A program made the position numbers and the translations under genes. The notes beneath the pieces are model-generated. The model saw only the letters and a list, made by a program, of their open reading frames with translations. It ran no database searches and was not told the DNA's origin. 12,075 nt of DNA from Chloroflexota bacterium (GTDB lineage: Bacteria; Chloroflexota; Dormibacteria; Dormibacterales; Dormibacteraceae), in assembly GCA_005880175.1 (NCBI GenBank), contig VBJR01000016.1, positions 1 through 12,075 of the forward strand. The letters are read 5' to 3'. Shown piece by piece: positions 1 through 6,283 of the stretch (position 1 is the first letter of the stretch; each line of letters opens with the position of its first letter).

Positions 1-1
1 C

Positions 2-328
2 GACGTCGTCGTCGAGGCTGACCTGACGGTGGACGCGCACGGCTTTCCGACCGGGCGGGGCGCGATCGTCCACGGCGGCGCGATCGCGGCGCTGGCGGAC
101 ATGGCCCTGGCCTCGGCCGGCGCCAGCGTCGCGCCGGACGGTCAGGCCACGACCACCGTGGACCTCAAGATCGACTTCCTGCAGCCGGCCCAGCCCGGAC
201 GGATGGTCGCCCGCGCCCGCGTGCAGCGCCGCACCCGCCGCCTCTGCTTCACGTCGGCCTCGATCGAGCAGGACGACGGCACGGTCGTGGCGGAGGCCCG
301 CGCCCTGCTGGCGTACGTGGCGCCATGA
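2..328 (+). CDS. PaaI-type hotdog-fold thioesterase, 3' part (5' end outside window)
   Basis: The reading frame is open from the first bases of the window, so the gene begins upstream; the GTG at 29 is internal because coding-like sequence (DVVVEADLT) precedes it. About 108 residues are visible. The signature is IVHGGAIAALADMA at about residues 23-36, the usual VHGG...AD helix of PaaI/HGG acyl-CoA thioesterases, followed by the strand TVDLKIDFLQPA and a typical C-terminal strand (RLCFTSASIEQDDGTVVAEARALLAYV). Family members hydrolyse acyl- or aryl-CoA thioesters in the cytoplasm as oligomers; the substrate cannot be read from this sequence. The stop overlaps the start of the next gene (ATGA at 325-328), so the two are probably translated together. 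The fold is fairly certain; the substrate is unknown. Confidence 0.85.
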   Translation, partial: DVVVEADLTVDAHGFPTGRGAIVHGGAIAALADMALASAGASVAPDGQATTTVDLKIDFLQPAQPGRMVARARVQRRTRRLCFTSASIEQDDGTVVAEARALLAYVAP

Positions 329-1128
329 GCGACCGGGGCCGCATGGAGGCCAACCGCCAGCTGTGGGACGACCGCGTCGACGTCCACCATCGCTCCGAGT
401 TCTACGACGTGGCCGGCTTCCGGGAGGGCCGTAGCACCCTGGGCCCAATCGAGCTGGAAGAGCTCGGCGACGTGGCCGGCGGCGGCCTCCTCCATCTGCA
501 GTGCCACTTCGGGCTCGACACCCTCTCGCTGGCCCGGAGAGGCGCCCGCGTGACTGGCGTGGACTTCTCGGAGCCGGCCGTGGCGCTGGCCCGGACGCTG
601 GCCGCCGACCTGGACATCGAGGCGCGGTTCGTCCACAGCAACGTCTACGACCTGACGCGCGTGCTCCACGAGCAGTTCGACGTCGTCTTCACCAGCCACG
701 GCGTGCTGACCTGGCTGCCCGACCTCCCGGAGTGGGCCCGCGTCGTCGCCCGGTTCCTGCGCCCCGGCGGCACATTCGTGATCGTGGACGGGCACCCGAT
801 GGCGCAGTGCTGCGAGGAGGTGGACGGCCGGCTGGAGGTGCGCTGGTCGCTGTTCGACAAGAACCCCGCGGAGCTGGTCACGCGGACGACCTACGCCTGC
901 GACGAGGTCCTGCCGGACGCCCGCCCGAACTTCCAGTGGACGAGGCCCGTCTCCGACATGGTGAGCGCACTGATCGACGCCGGGCTGCGGATCCAGCGGC
1001 TGCGCGAGCTGCCCTTCGACAACTGGCGGCGCTTCCCGAGCATGACGCGGGACGAGGACGGCTGGTGGCGGATGCCCGGCGACCCGGTGCCGCTCCTCGT
1101 CGCCTGCCGCGCCGTCAAACCACTTTGA
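325..1128 (+). CDS. Class I SAM-dependent methyltransferase
   Basis: A 267-residue protein with a Rossmann-type methyltransferase core. Motif I is LHLQCHFGLDT (residues 56-66), a known variant of the glycine-rich SAM loop. The acidic residue ending strand 2 is in VTGVDFSEPAV (D80), and FDVVFTSHGVLTWLPDL is the motif IV region. FLRPGGTFVIVDGHP is the usual post-motif strand. The C-terminal part (residues about 150-267) is rich in Trp and Arg and probably forms the substrate lid. It starts inside the stop of the thioesterase gene (ATGA), which suggests coupling. Small-molecule methylation is most likely given this subgroup, but the acceptor cannot be predicted. The 3' end overlaps the convergent lipoprotein gene by 14 bp. 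Confidence 0.88.
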   Translation: MSDRGRMEANRQLWDDRVDVHHRSEFYDVAGFREGRSTLGPIELEELGDVAGGGLLHLQCHFGLDTLSLARRGARVTGVDFSEPAVALARTLAADLDIEARFVHSNVYDLTRVLHEQFDVVFTSHGVLTWLPDLPEWARVVARFLRPGGTFVIVDGHPMAQCCEEVDGRLEVRWSLFDKNPAELVTRTTYACDEVLPDARPNFQWTRPVSDMVSALIDAGLRIQRLRELPFDNWRRFPSMTRDEDGWWRMPGDPVPLLVACRAVKPL

Positions 1129-1546
1129 ACGTCAGCGAGCCGAGCGCCGTCCCCGTGAAGATGTCCGCGTCCCAGCAGCCATGGGACGGGAACGTGAGGC
1201 TGGTCTGGAACTCGGCCAGCAGGCCCGACGTGGACGAGGTCGCGAACTGCTGGCGGTAGACCTGCCCGGTGCCCTCGCGGGCCGCCTGGAAGCGCAGCTC
1301 CGTCCCGGCCTTGCGCGAGTCGACGAGCCAGCGCACCTCGTAGGGATGGCCGGCGGAGGGCGACGCCGCGCCGGGCAGGACGCCGCGGATGCTCGACTCG
1401 GGCGGGTCGGCGACCAGCACGAGGAGGCTCCCCTGGTGGGTGGGCGCCGTGCCGCGGCAGTCGGCGGGGCTCGTCGGCTGGGACGCGCACGCGCCCAGGA
1501 GGGCGGTCGCCGCCGCCAGCGCAACTGCGATGGAGCGTCGGATCAC
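1115..1546 (-). CDS. Small secreted lipoprotein of unknown function
   Basis: A 143-residue protein with a clear lipoprotein signal peptide: MIRRS basic start, hydrophobic run AVALAAATAL, and lipobox LGAC with the modified cysteine at residue 20. The mature part is about 120 residues, mostly beta-strand by pattern, and ends SHGCWDADIFTGTALGSLTFKVV. This ending resembles the last strands of Ig-like or beta-sandwich domains in actinobacterial lipoproteins with a single conserved GCW motif. Start is GTG at 1546, preceded by a GAGG (1554-1557 on the complementary strand) with 7-nt spacing. It is divergent from the GNAT gene with only 22 bp between starts. The function is not recognisable; an extracytoplasmic binding or structural role is a guess. 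Confidence 0.75.
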   Translation of the reverse strand: MIRRSIAVALAAATALLGACASQPTSPADCRGTAPTHQGSLLVLVADPPESSIRGVLPGAASPSAGHPYEVRWLVDSRKAGTELRFQAAREGTGQVYRQQFATSSTSGLLAEFQTSLTFPSHGCWDADIFTGTALGSLTFKVV

Positions 1547-1568
1547 CGTTCGGCCTCAGTCTGACAGG

Positions 1569-2129
1569 ATGGAGTCGATGCCGCCCCCGAGGCCGCGACG
1601 GGCGGTGGTCGCCGACGCGGCCGAGATCGCGGCCGTCCACGTGGACAGCTGGCGGGAGACGTATGCCGGCATGCTGCCCGAGGGGTACCTGGCGTCGATG
1701 GAGGTCGGCGACTACGAGGACCGCTGGCTGCGCACCCTGCAGGACCCCTACCACCGCAGCCTGGTCTACGTGGCGGAGGAGGACGGCCGGGTCGTGGGGT
1801 TCGCGTCCTGCGGCCGGGAGCGCGACGGCGACGTGCGCTACGACGGTGAGCTGTACGCGATCTACCTGCGCGTGGCGGCGCAGCACCGGGGCCACGGGCG
1901 GGCGCTGGTCGCGGTGGCGGCGGACGCGCTTGCGCTCCAGGGCATGACGTCGATGGTGGTCTGGGTGCTGCGCGAGAACGTGCCCGCCCGCGGCTTCTAC
2001 GAGCGGCTGGGCGGCGTCTACCTGCGCGAGCGCCGGCTCGACCTGGGCCTCGGGATGGTGCTCGACGTCCCCGAGGTCTCGTACGTCTGGACCGACACGG
2101 CGGTCCTCAGAGGACGCGCGGGCGCGTGA
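1569..2129 (+). CDS. GNAT family N-acetyltransferase
   Basis: A 186-residue GNAT protein. The N-terminus has AEIAAVHVDSWRETYAGMLP (residues 18-37), typical of this GNAT subgroup. The acetyl-CoA pyrophosphate-binding motif A is LYAIYLRVAAQHRGHGRAL, with QHRGHGRA at residues 105-112, and motif B follows as VLRENVPARGFYERLGG. It transfers an acetyl group from acetyl-CoA to an unknown amine. Start: the frame is open upstream through the complementary strand of the lipoprotein gene, so the first Met after that gene, ATG at 1569, is chosen; ATG at 1578 is nearly equal (GGAG just upstream). The 3' end overlaps the convergent MFS gene by 23 bp. Family assignment is firm; the substrate is unknown. Confidence 0.88.
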   Translation: MESMPPPRPRRAVVADAAEIAAVHVDSWRETYAGMLPEGYLASMEVGDYEDRWLRTLQDPYHRSLVYVAEEDGRVVGFASCGRERDGDVRYDGELYAIYLRVAAQHRGHGRALVAVAADALALQGMTSMVVWVLRENVPARGFYERLGGVYLRERRLDLGLGMVLDVPEVSYVWTDTAVLRGRAGA

Positions 2130-3303
2130 CGGCCAGGTTAGCGGCCAGGCAGACCAGGCAGACGGCCGCGACGCCGCCGAACGCGTAGACGGGCCCGAGT
2201 CCGTACAGCGCCCCGGTGACCACCGCCCCGGCCACCTGGGCGGCGTTCAGCCCGAACTGGTACACGCCCTGCGTGCGGCCCTGGGCGCCCGGCGGCGCGC
2301 GCCGGCTGACCTCGGCGTTGAGCGCCGGCATGCCGGCCGCCGTCAGCCCGCCCTCGACCACGCCGATGACGACGAGCACCGGCACGCTGGCGACGAACGG
2401 GTACGCGGCGGCCAGCAGGCCGTGGGTGACCAGCGTCAGGCGGCCGGCACGGAGGTGGCCGAGCCGGTCGGACAGGCCGGCGGCGAGGCCGGCGAACAGC
2501 ACGATCGGGAGCGCGTACGTGGCGAAGCTGAGGCCGATCACGAACGTGCTGGCGCCGCGGCTGCTCAGGTACAGGCTCCAGACCGAGTCGTACGCGCCGA
2601 ACGTCCAGCTCACCGGCGCGGACAGGACGAGGACGGGCAGGACCAGCCGGAGCAGGTCCACCGGCCGGGCGGGGGTCAGGTCCACCTCGACCGGCTCGGC
2701 CGGGCCCGCCGCCCTCGCCGCCGGCAGCCAGAGCAGCACCAGCGTCGCCGCCAGGCAGATCACCGTGCCGGCGCCGAACACGTACTCCAGGCGGAACCCG
2801 GCCACGAACCCGCCCACGGCCGGGCCCAGGAACAGGCCGACCATGTCGGACGCGCGGAGCTGGCTGAAGACACGGCCGCGCCGGGCGACGGGCGTGACGT
2901 CGGCCGCCAGGGCCATCGCCGCGGGCACGAACGCGCCCCCGGCGAGCGACTGGACGAAGCGGATGCCCACGAGCGCCCCGACCGGGATGGGCAGCACGTA
3001 CAGCGGGAACAGCAGCGCGTGCACGAGCAGCGAGCCGAGGAGCAGCGGCCGCCGGCCGACGCGGTCGGCCAGCCATCCGGCCGGGTACTGCGCCAGGGCC
3101 CGCCCGACGTTGCCGGCCGCGAACACCACGCCGACCAGGAACGGCGCGCCGCCGCGGGCCGTCACGAACAGCGGCAGGATCGGCAGGAAGAAGCCGATGC
3201 CGATCGCCGTCAGCGTGTTGCCGGCCAGGAGGGTCCAGAGGGTCCGGGTGTCGAGGCCGCCGCTCGCCGGGGCCGTCGCGAGCCGGCGGTCGGTGCGCGC
3301 CAC
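2107..3303 (-). CDS. MFS transporter, probable drug/metabolite exporter
   Basis: A 398-residue membrane protein, the usual size for a 12-helix MFS carrier. The cytoplasmic loop 2-3 signature is visible at residues 76-90 (GWLADRVGRRPLLLG). A second-half counterpart is SDRLGHLRAGRLTL. Helix 1 (LLAGNTLTAIGIGFFLPILPL) and helix 4 region (FVQSLAGGAFVPAAMAL) fit proton-driven efflux members of the DHA1 type; a central hydrophilic loop (about residues 195-215) divides the halves. Start is GTG at 3303, 6 nt after a TAGGCT box, so the mRNA may be leaderless. It lies 29 bp downstream of the PPOX-fold gene on the same strand; a palindrome in that gap may be an operator. The substrate is not predictable. 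Confidence 0.88.
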   Translation of the reverse strand: MARTDRRLATAPASGGLDTRTLWTLLAGNTLTAIGIGFFLPILPLFVTARGGAPFLVGVVFAAGNVGRALAQYPAGWLADRVGRRPLLLGSLLVHALLFPLYVLPIPVGALVGIRFVQSLAGGAFVPAAMALAADVTPVARRGRVFSQLRASDMVGLFLGPAVGGFVAGFRLEYVFGAGTVICLAATLVLLWLPAARAAGPAEPVEVDLTPARPVDLLRLVLPVLVLSAPVSWTFGAYDSVWSLYLSSRGASTFVIGLSFATYALPIVLFAGLAAGLSDRLGHLRAGRLTLVTHGLLAAAYPFVASVPVLVVIGVVEGGLTAAGMPALNAEVSRRAPPGAQGRTQGVYQFGLNAAQVAGAVVTGALYGLGPVYAFGGVAAVCLVCLAANLAVTRPRVL

Positions 3304-3309
3304 GTGCCC

Positions 3310-3315
3310 AGCCTA
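3310..3315 (-). promoter_or_regulatory. Possible -10 box (TAGGCT) for the MFS gene
   Basis: On the minus strand TAGGCT is followed by 6 nt and then the GTG start, the geometry of a leaderless actinobacterial mRNA (TAnnnT). A CTGACG hexamer lies 15 nt further upstream as a weak -35 candidate. No Shine-Dalgarno sequence is seen. Inferred from pattern only. Confidence 0.4.
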
Positions 3316-3322
3316 ACCGGTT

Positions 3323-3335
3323 TGACGAATCGTCA
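3323..3335. promoter_or_regulatory. Palindrome TGACGA-A-TCGTCA, candidate operator
   Basis: Two perfect 6-bp arms flank a single central base in the 29-bp gap between the PPOX-fold gene and the MFS gene, overlapping the last codon of the former and the -35 region of the latter. Its size and position fit a dimeric repressor site (TetR, MarR or GntR type), a common way to control exporters. No regulator gene is in the window, so the assignment is inference. Confidence 0.4.
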
Positions 3336-3761
3336 GTCCGCGATGCCCACTTTTGCCGTGACGTGGGTGGGCGTGACGCGCACCAGCAGCTCGCCGGGCG
3401 CCCCGTTGCGCCTCCCGAACCGCTCGGCCTGGTCAGCGCCCATGTACCTGCCGCCGATGGCGGTCGCGAACCGCAGCAGGTCGTCCGGGTCCTCGCTGAG
3501 CGCGGCGGTGCCCTCGACCATCACGTAGGCGTAGGGCGCCCGCTCGTCGTCCACGCAGAGGCAGACGCGCGGGTCGCGGCGCATCGCGTGGGCTTTGACA
3601 GAGTCGCTCACCGTCGTGAAGACCAGGTCGTCGCCGTCGAGCACGAACCAGACCGGCACCACGTGCGGCCGGCCGTCGCGGCGGGCCGTTGCCAGCTTGC
3701 CCGTGCGCGTGCCCTCGCTGAGGAAGGAGCGCCACTCGTCGCGGTTCATCGTCCTGCTCAT
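3333..3761 (-). CDS. PPOX-class (pyridoxamine 5'-phosphate oxidase-fold) F420/FMN-dependent oxidoreductase
   Basis: About 142 residues forming a single split beta-barrel domain. The N-terminal signature GKLATARRDGRPHVVPVWF (residues 21-39) is characteristic of actinobacterial PPOX-class proteins that bind F420 or flavin; strand LVFTTVSDSVKAHAMRRDPRVCLCVDDE follows, with the K-A-H-A-M-R-R pattern that contacts cofactor phosphate in relatives. YVMVEGTAAL and the C-terminal VRVTPTHVTAKVGIAD complete the barrel. Such enzymes reduce small molecules using F420H2 or bind heme/flavin; the substrate is unknown. ATG at 3761 is chosen; TTG at 3770, GTG at 3764 and ATG at 3749 are alternatives. The gene is divergent from the DUF1684 gene and is probably read through into the MFS gene. 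Confidence 0.85.
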   Translation of the reverse strand: MSRTMNRDEWRSFLSEGTRTGKLATARRDGRPHVVPVWFVLDGDDLVFTTVSDSVKAHAMRRDPRVCLCVDDERAPYAYVMVEGTAALSEDPDDLLRFATAIGGRYMGADQAERFGRRNGAPGELLVRVTPTHVTAKVGIAD

Positions 3762-3775
3762 CACCGCCAAGCCTG

Positions 3776-3781
3776 CAAGAT
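3776..3781 (+). promoter_or_regulatory. Possible -10 box (CAAGAT) for the DUF1684 gene
   Basis: CAAGAT keeps the most conserved -10 positions (A2, A5, T6) and is followed by exactly 6 nt and ATG at 3788, consistent with leaderless transcription. The same bases read on the other strand give GATCTT, 6 nt before a TTG at 3770, so the divergent gene may share the site. Pattern evidence only. Confidence 0.35.
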
Positions 3782-3787
3782 CGAGGC

Positions 3788-4390
3788 ATGGACCTGCAGG
3801 AGCACATCGACCTGGTCGACTGGCGGCGCCGGGTGGCGGACGCCTACCGGCTGCCGGCGCTGGAGGCGTGGCGCGCGGCGCGGGACCGCCTGTTCCGGGA
3901 GCATCCGCAGTCCCCGGTCCCGGCGGCGGAGCGGGCCGCGTTCCCGGGCCTGCGCTGGTTCGCGCCCGACCCGGCGTACCGGGTGGCGGCGGTGCTGACG
4001 CCCGGCGACGGCGCCGCGCTGGACATCGACACGGGTGGCGAGGACGGCGTCGTGCGCTACCGCCGCATCGGCTCCCTCGGGTTCCGGCTCCACGACCAGG
4101 AGTGCTCGCTGACGGTGCTGGCGCTGGTCGGCTACGGCTCGGGCCTGTTCGTCCCCTTCCGCGACGGCACTTCCGGGGCCGAGTCGTACGGCGGCGGCCG
4201 CTACCTGGTGGACACGGTGAAAGGCACTGACGCCGGCTGCCTCGAGGTGACGACCGGCTCGACCGAGGTCACGATCGACTTCAACTCCGCGTACCACCCG
4301 TCGTGCGTGTACAGTCCGCGCTGGGCGTGCCCACTGGCGCCGCCCGAGAACCGGCTCCCCGTCGCGGTGCGGGCCGGCGAACGGCTCTGA
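3788..4390 (+). CDS. DUF1684 domain protein
   Basis: A 200-residue protein covering the whole DUF1684 family. The conserved blocks are all present: SLGFRLHDQECSLTVLAL (residues 96-113), FVPFRDGTSGAESYGGGRYL (121-140) and the family hallmark DFNSAYHPSCVYSPRWACPL followed by APPENRLPVAVRAGE (164-198). Charged residues, Cys and His in the last block look like a metal or catalytic site, but no reaction is established for the family to my knowledge. No signal peptide or membrane helix is visible, so it is probably cytoplasmic. PxpA starts 16 bp downstream, so the two are likely cotranscribed; this hints at a link to amino-acid or peptide turnover but proves none. Confidence 0.88.
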   Translation: MDLQEHIDLVDWRRRVADAYRLPALEAWRAARDRLFREHPQSPVPAAERAAFPGLRWFAPDPAYRVAAVLTPGDGAALDIDTGGEDGVVRYRRIGSLGFRLHDQECSLTVLALVGYGSGLFVPFRDGTSGAESYGGGRYLVDTVKGTDAGCLEVTTGSTEVTIDFNSAYHPSCVYSPRWACPLAPPENRLPVAVRAGERL

Positions 4391-4406
4391 GCGAGGGCGT
4401 CTGCAC

Positions 4407-5186
4407 GTGGCGGTGATCGACCTCAACGCGGATCTCGGGGAGAGCTTCGGCAGCTTCTCCATCGGGCGGGACGCCGACCTGATCCCGCTCCTGACGTCGG
4501 CCAACGTCGCCTGCGGGTTCCACGGCGGCGACCCGCGGGTGATGGACCGGACCGTCCGGCGCTGCCGGGAGGCGGGCGTGGCGGTCGGCGCGCACCCCAG
4601 CTTCCCGGACCTGGTGGGCTTCGGCCGGCGGGTGCTGGACGTGAGCGCCGAGGAGGCGGAGACGGACGTGCTGTACCAGGTGGCGGCGCTGGCCGGCTTC
4701 TGCCGGCGCCACGGGCTGGCGATGCAGCACGTGAAGCCGCACGGCGCGCTGTACAACCAGGCCAACCGCAGCCCCGACCTGGCCCGGGGCATCGCCGCGG
4801 GGATCGCGGCGTTCGATGCCGGCCTGCTGCTGGTGTGCCAGCCCGGCACCGAGCTGGCGCGGGCCGGGGCGGCGGCGGGCCTGACGATCGCCCACGAGGG
4901 CTTCGTGGACCGGGCCTACAACCCGGACGGGACGCTGGTGTCGCGCGCGGTCGAGGGCAGCGTGTACCACGACGCGGAGCGCGCGGCCGAGCAGGCGCTG
5001 CGGATGGTCACCGAGGGGCAGGTGGTGGCGCTGGACGGGACGGTGGTGGACGTCCAGGTGGACACCCTGTGCGTCCACGGTGACAACCCGGAGGCGGTGC
5101 GGTTCGTCGGGCGGCTGCAGGAGCGCCTGGCCGCCGCCGGCGTGGCCGTGCGGCCGCTCCGCGAGGTGGTGGCGGCCCGCCGCTGA
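4407..5186 (+). CDS. pxpA: 5-oxoprolinase subunit PxpA (LamB/YcsF family)
   Basis: A 259-residue protein with the complete LamB/YcsF signature: IDLNADLGESFG (residues 4-15), SANVACGFHGGDP (31-43), GAHPSFPDLVGFGRR (61-75), VKPHGALYN (109-117) and EGFVDRAYNPDGTLVSR. PxpA works with PxpB and PxpC in ATP-dependent opening of 5-oxoproline (pyroglutamate) to glutamate, removing a damage product of glutamine and glutathione chemistry. The length is normal for the family. Start is GTG at 4407 with GAGGG (4393-4397) at 9-nt spacing; GTG at 4413 is less favoured. pxpB and pxpC, which usually lie beside it, are not in the window: the upstream neighbour is DUF1684 and the downstream one is convergent. 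Identity is firm; the partners must be encoded elsewhere. Confidence 0.93.
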   Translation: MAVIDLNADLGESFGSFSIGRDADLIPLLTSANVACGFHGGDPRVMDRTVRRCREAGVAVGAHPSFPDLVGFGRRVLDVSAEEAETDVLYQVAALAGFCRRHGLAMQHVKPHGALYNQANRSPDLARGIAAGIAAFDAGLLLVCQPGTELARAGAAAGLTIAHEGFVDRAYNPDGTLVSRAVEGSVYHDAERAAEQALRMVTEGQVVALDGTVVDVQVDTLCVHGDNPEAVRFVGRLQERLAAAGVAVRPLREVVAARR

Positions 5187-5216
5187 CCCCGCCGTCGTCA
5201 GTCAGTCGTGGGGTCG

Positions 5217-6167
5217 TCAGTCGTCGTGGACCGCGGCCGTCTCGAGCAGCGTGCTCAGGGTCAGCACGCCGAAGACCTCGCCGTTGCGGCCCACCTTGAC
5301 CCGGTCCGTGTCGTGCAGGAGCATGGCCGACAGCGCGTCCGCGAGCGTCGCCTCGACCGGCACCTCCGCGTCCGTGTGGTACATCGTCGCCTTCTCCAGC
5401 CGGTCGGGGTCGATGTGCACGACGGAGAGGCGCTTCTGGCCCCGGTCCGGGCCCAGGAACTCGGCCACGAACGGGGTGGCGGGCTCGGCGAGGACGCGAG
5501 CCGGCGTGTCGTACTGCTGGAGGATGCCGCCCTCCTTCAGGATCGCGATGCGGTCGCCCATCTTGACCGCCTCGTCGATGTCGTGGGTGACGAAGACCAC
5601 GACCTTGCGCATCTGGGCCTGGATGCGGAGGAACTCGTTCTGCAGGCGGTCGCGGGTGACGCGGTCGATGGCGCCGAACGGCTCGTCCATCAGGAGGACC
5701 GGGGGGTCGGCGCCCAGCGCCCTGGCCACGCCGACGCGCTGGCGCTGGCCGCCCGAGAGCTGGTGCGGGTAGCGGCGGGCGAAGCGGTCCGGCGGCAGGC
5801 CGACCAGCTCCAGCAGCTCGGCGACGCGGTGGCGGGTCCGGCCGCGGTCCCAGCCCAGCAGGTTGGGCACGGTCGCGACGTTGTCCGCGACGGTCATGTG
5901 CGGGAACAGGCCCACCTGCTGGATCACGTAGCCCATCCGGAGGCGGAGGCGCACGGGGTCCAGGTGGGTGACGTCCTCGCCGTCGAGCAGGATGCGGCCG
6001 CCGCTGGGCTCGATCAGGCGGTTGACCATGCGCAGCGTCGTGGTCTTGCCGCAGCCCGAGGGGCCGACGAGGATGCAGGTCTCGCCGTCGTTCACGGTGA
6101 GGCTGAGCTCCTGCACGGCGACCTGGCCGTTGGGGTAGCGCTTCGAGACGCGGTCCAGCGTCAGCAC
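5217..6167 (-). CDS. Osmoprotectant (glycine betaine/choline/carnitine) ABC transporter ATP-binding protein with C-terminal CBS-like region
   Basis: About 316 residues. From the chosen start: Walker A GPSGCGKTT at 35-43, Q-loop in IQQVGLFPHMTV (about 83-94), signature LSGGQRQR at 137-144, Walker B VLLMDEP at 157-163, H-loop in VTHDIDEA (H195). After about residue 245 comes a partial CBS-like region (ATMYHTDAEVPVEATLADAL), typical of OpuCA/ProV-type ATPases, where it senses ionic strength or nucleotides. It should energise uptake through the two divergent permeases. Start: GTG at 6167 gives MLTLDRVSKRYPNG, a standard N-terminus, and lies 7 nt after a TAAAGT box; GTG at 6176 is the alternative. 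The frame is open further upstream but that part is proline/glycine-rich without family similarity. Confidence 0.92.
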   Translation of the reverse strand: MLTLDRVSKRYPNGQVAVQELSLTVNDGETCILVGPSGCGKTTTLRMVNRLIEPSGGRILLDGEDVTHLDPVRLRLRMGYVIQQVGLFPHMTVADNVATVPNLLGWDRGRTRHRVAELLELVGLPPDRFARRYPHQLSGGQRQRVGVARALGADPPVLLMDEPFGAIDRVTRDRLQNEFLRIQAQMRKVVVFVTHDIDEAVKMGDRIAILKEGGILQQYDTPARVLAEPATPFVAEFLGPDRGQKRLSVVHIDPDRLEKATMYHTDAEVPVEATLADALSAMLLHDTDRVKVGRNGEVFGVLTLSTLLETAAVHDD

Positions 6168-6174
6168 GGCATCC

Positions 6175-6180
6175 ACTTTA
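6175..6180 (-). promoter_or_regulatory. Possible -10 box (TAAAGT) for the ABC ATPase gene
   Basis: TAAAGT on the minus strand is followed by 7 nt and GTG at 6167, which would make a leaderless mRNA and supports that start. No convincing -35 is seen at normal spacing. If GTG 6176 were the true start this box would lie partly inside the gene. Confidence 0.4.
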
Positions 6181-6239
6181 GAGTCAACGGCACATGCTTC
6201 CGCCAGCGCCGACCCAGGACGATCGGGCCCGCCCACCTG

Positions 6240-6266
6240 CCCCACCCCCCCAGAGTCCCCCCACCC
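6240..6266 (-). promoter_or_regulatory. G-quadruplex-type motif in the divergent ABC promoter region
   Basis: Four C-tracts on the plus strand (6240-6243, 6245-6251, 6257-6262, 6264-6266) give four G-tracts on the minus strand separated by loops of 1, 5 and 1 nt, a canonical intramolecular G-quadruplex pattern. It lies upstream of the ATPase promoter and just before the first permease. In addition CCCCCC (6257-6262) and GGGGGG (6267-6272) form a 6-bp hairpin with a 4-nt loop whose G arm is the only purine-rich tract upstream of the permease start. Whether either folds in the cell is unknown. Confidence 0.5.
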
Positions 6267-6283
6267 GGGGGGCCTGTTGAGAC

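Noticed and set aside
5194..5222. A 10-bp direct repeat (GTCGTCAGTC) between the pxpA and ATPase stops
   Set aside because: Short, simple GTC-rich sequence that partly codes the ATPase C-terminus; no array and no hairpin of note, so it is probably chance.
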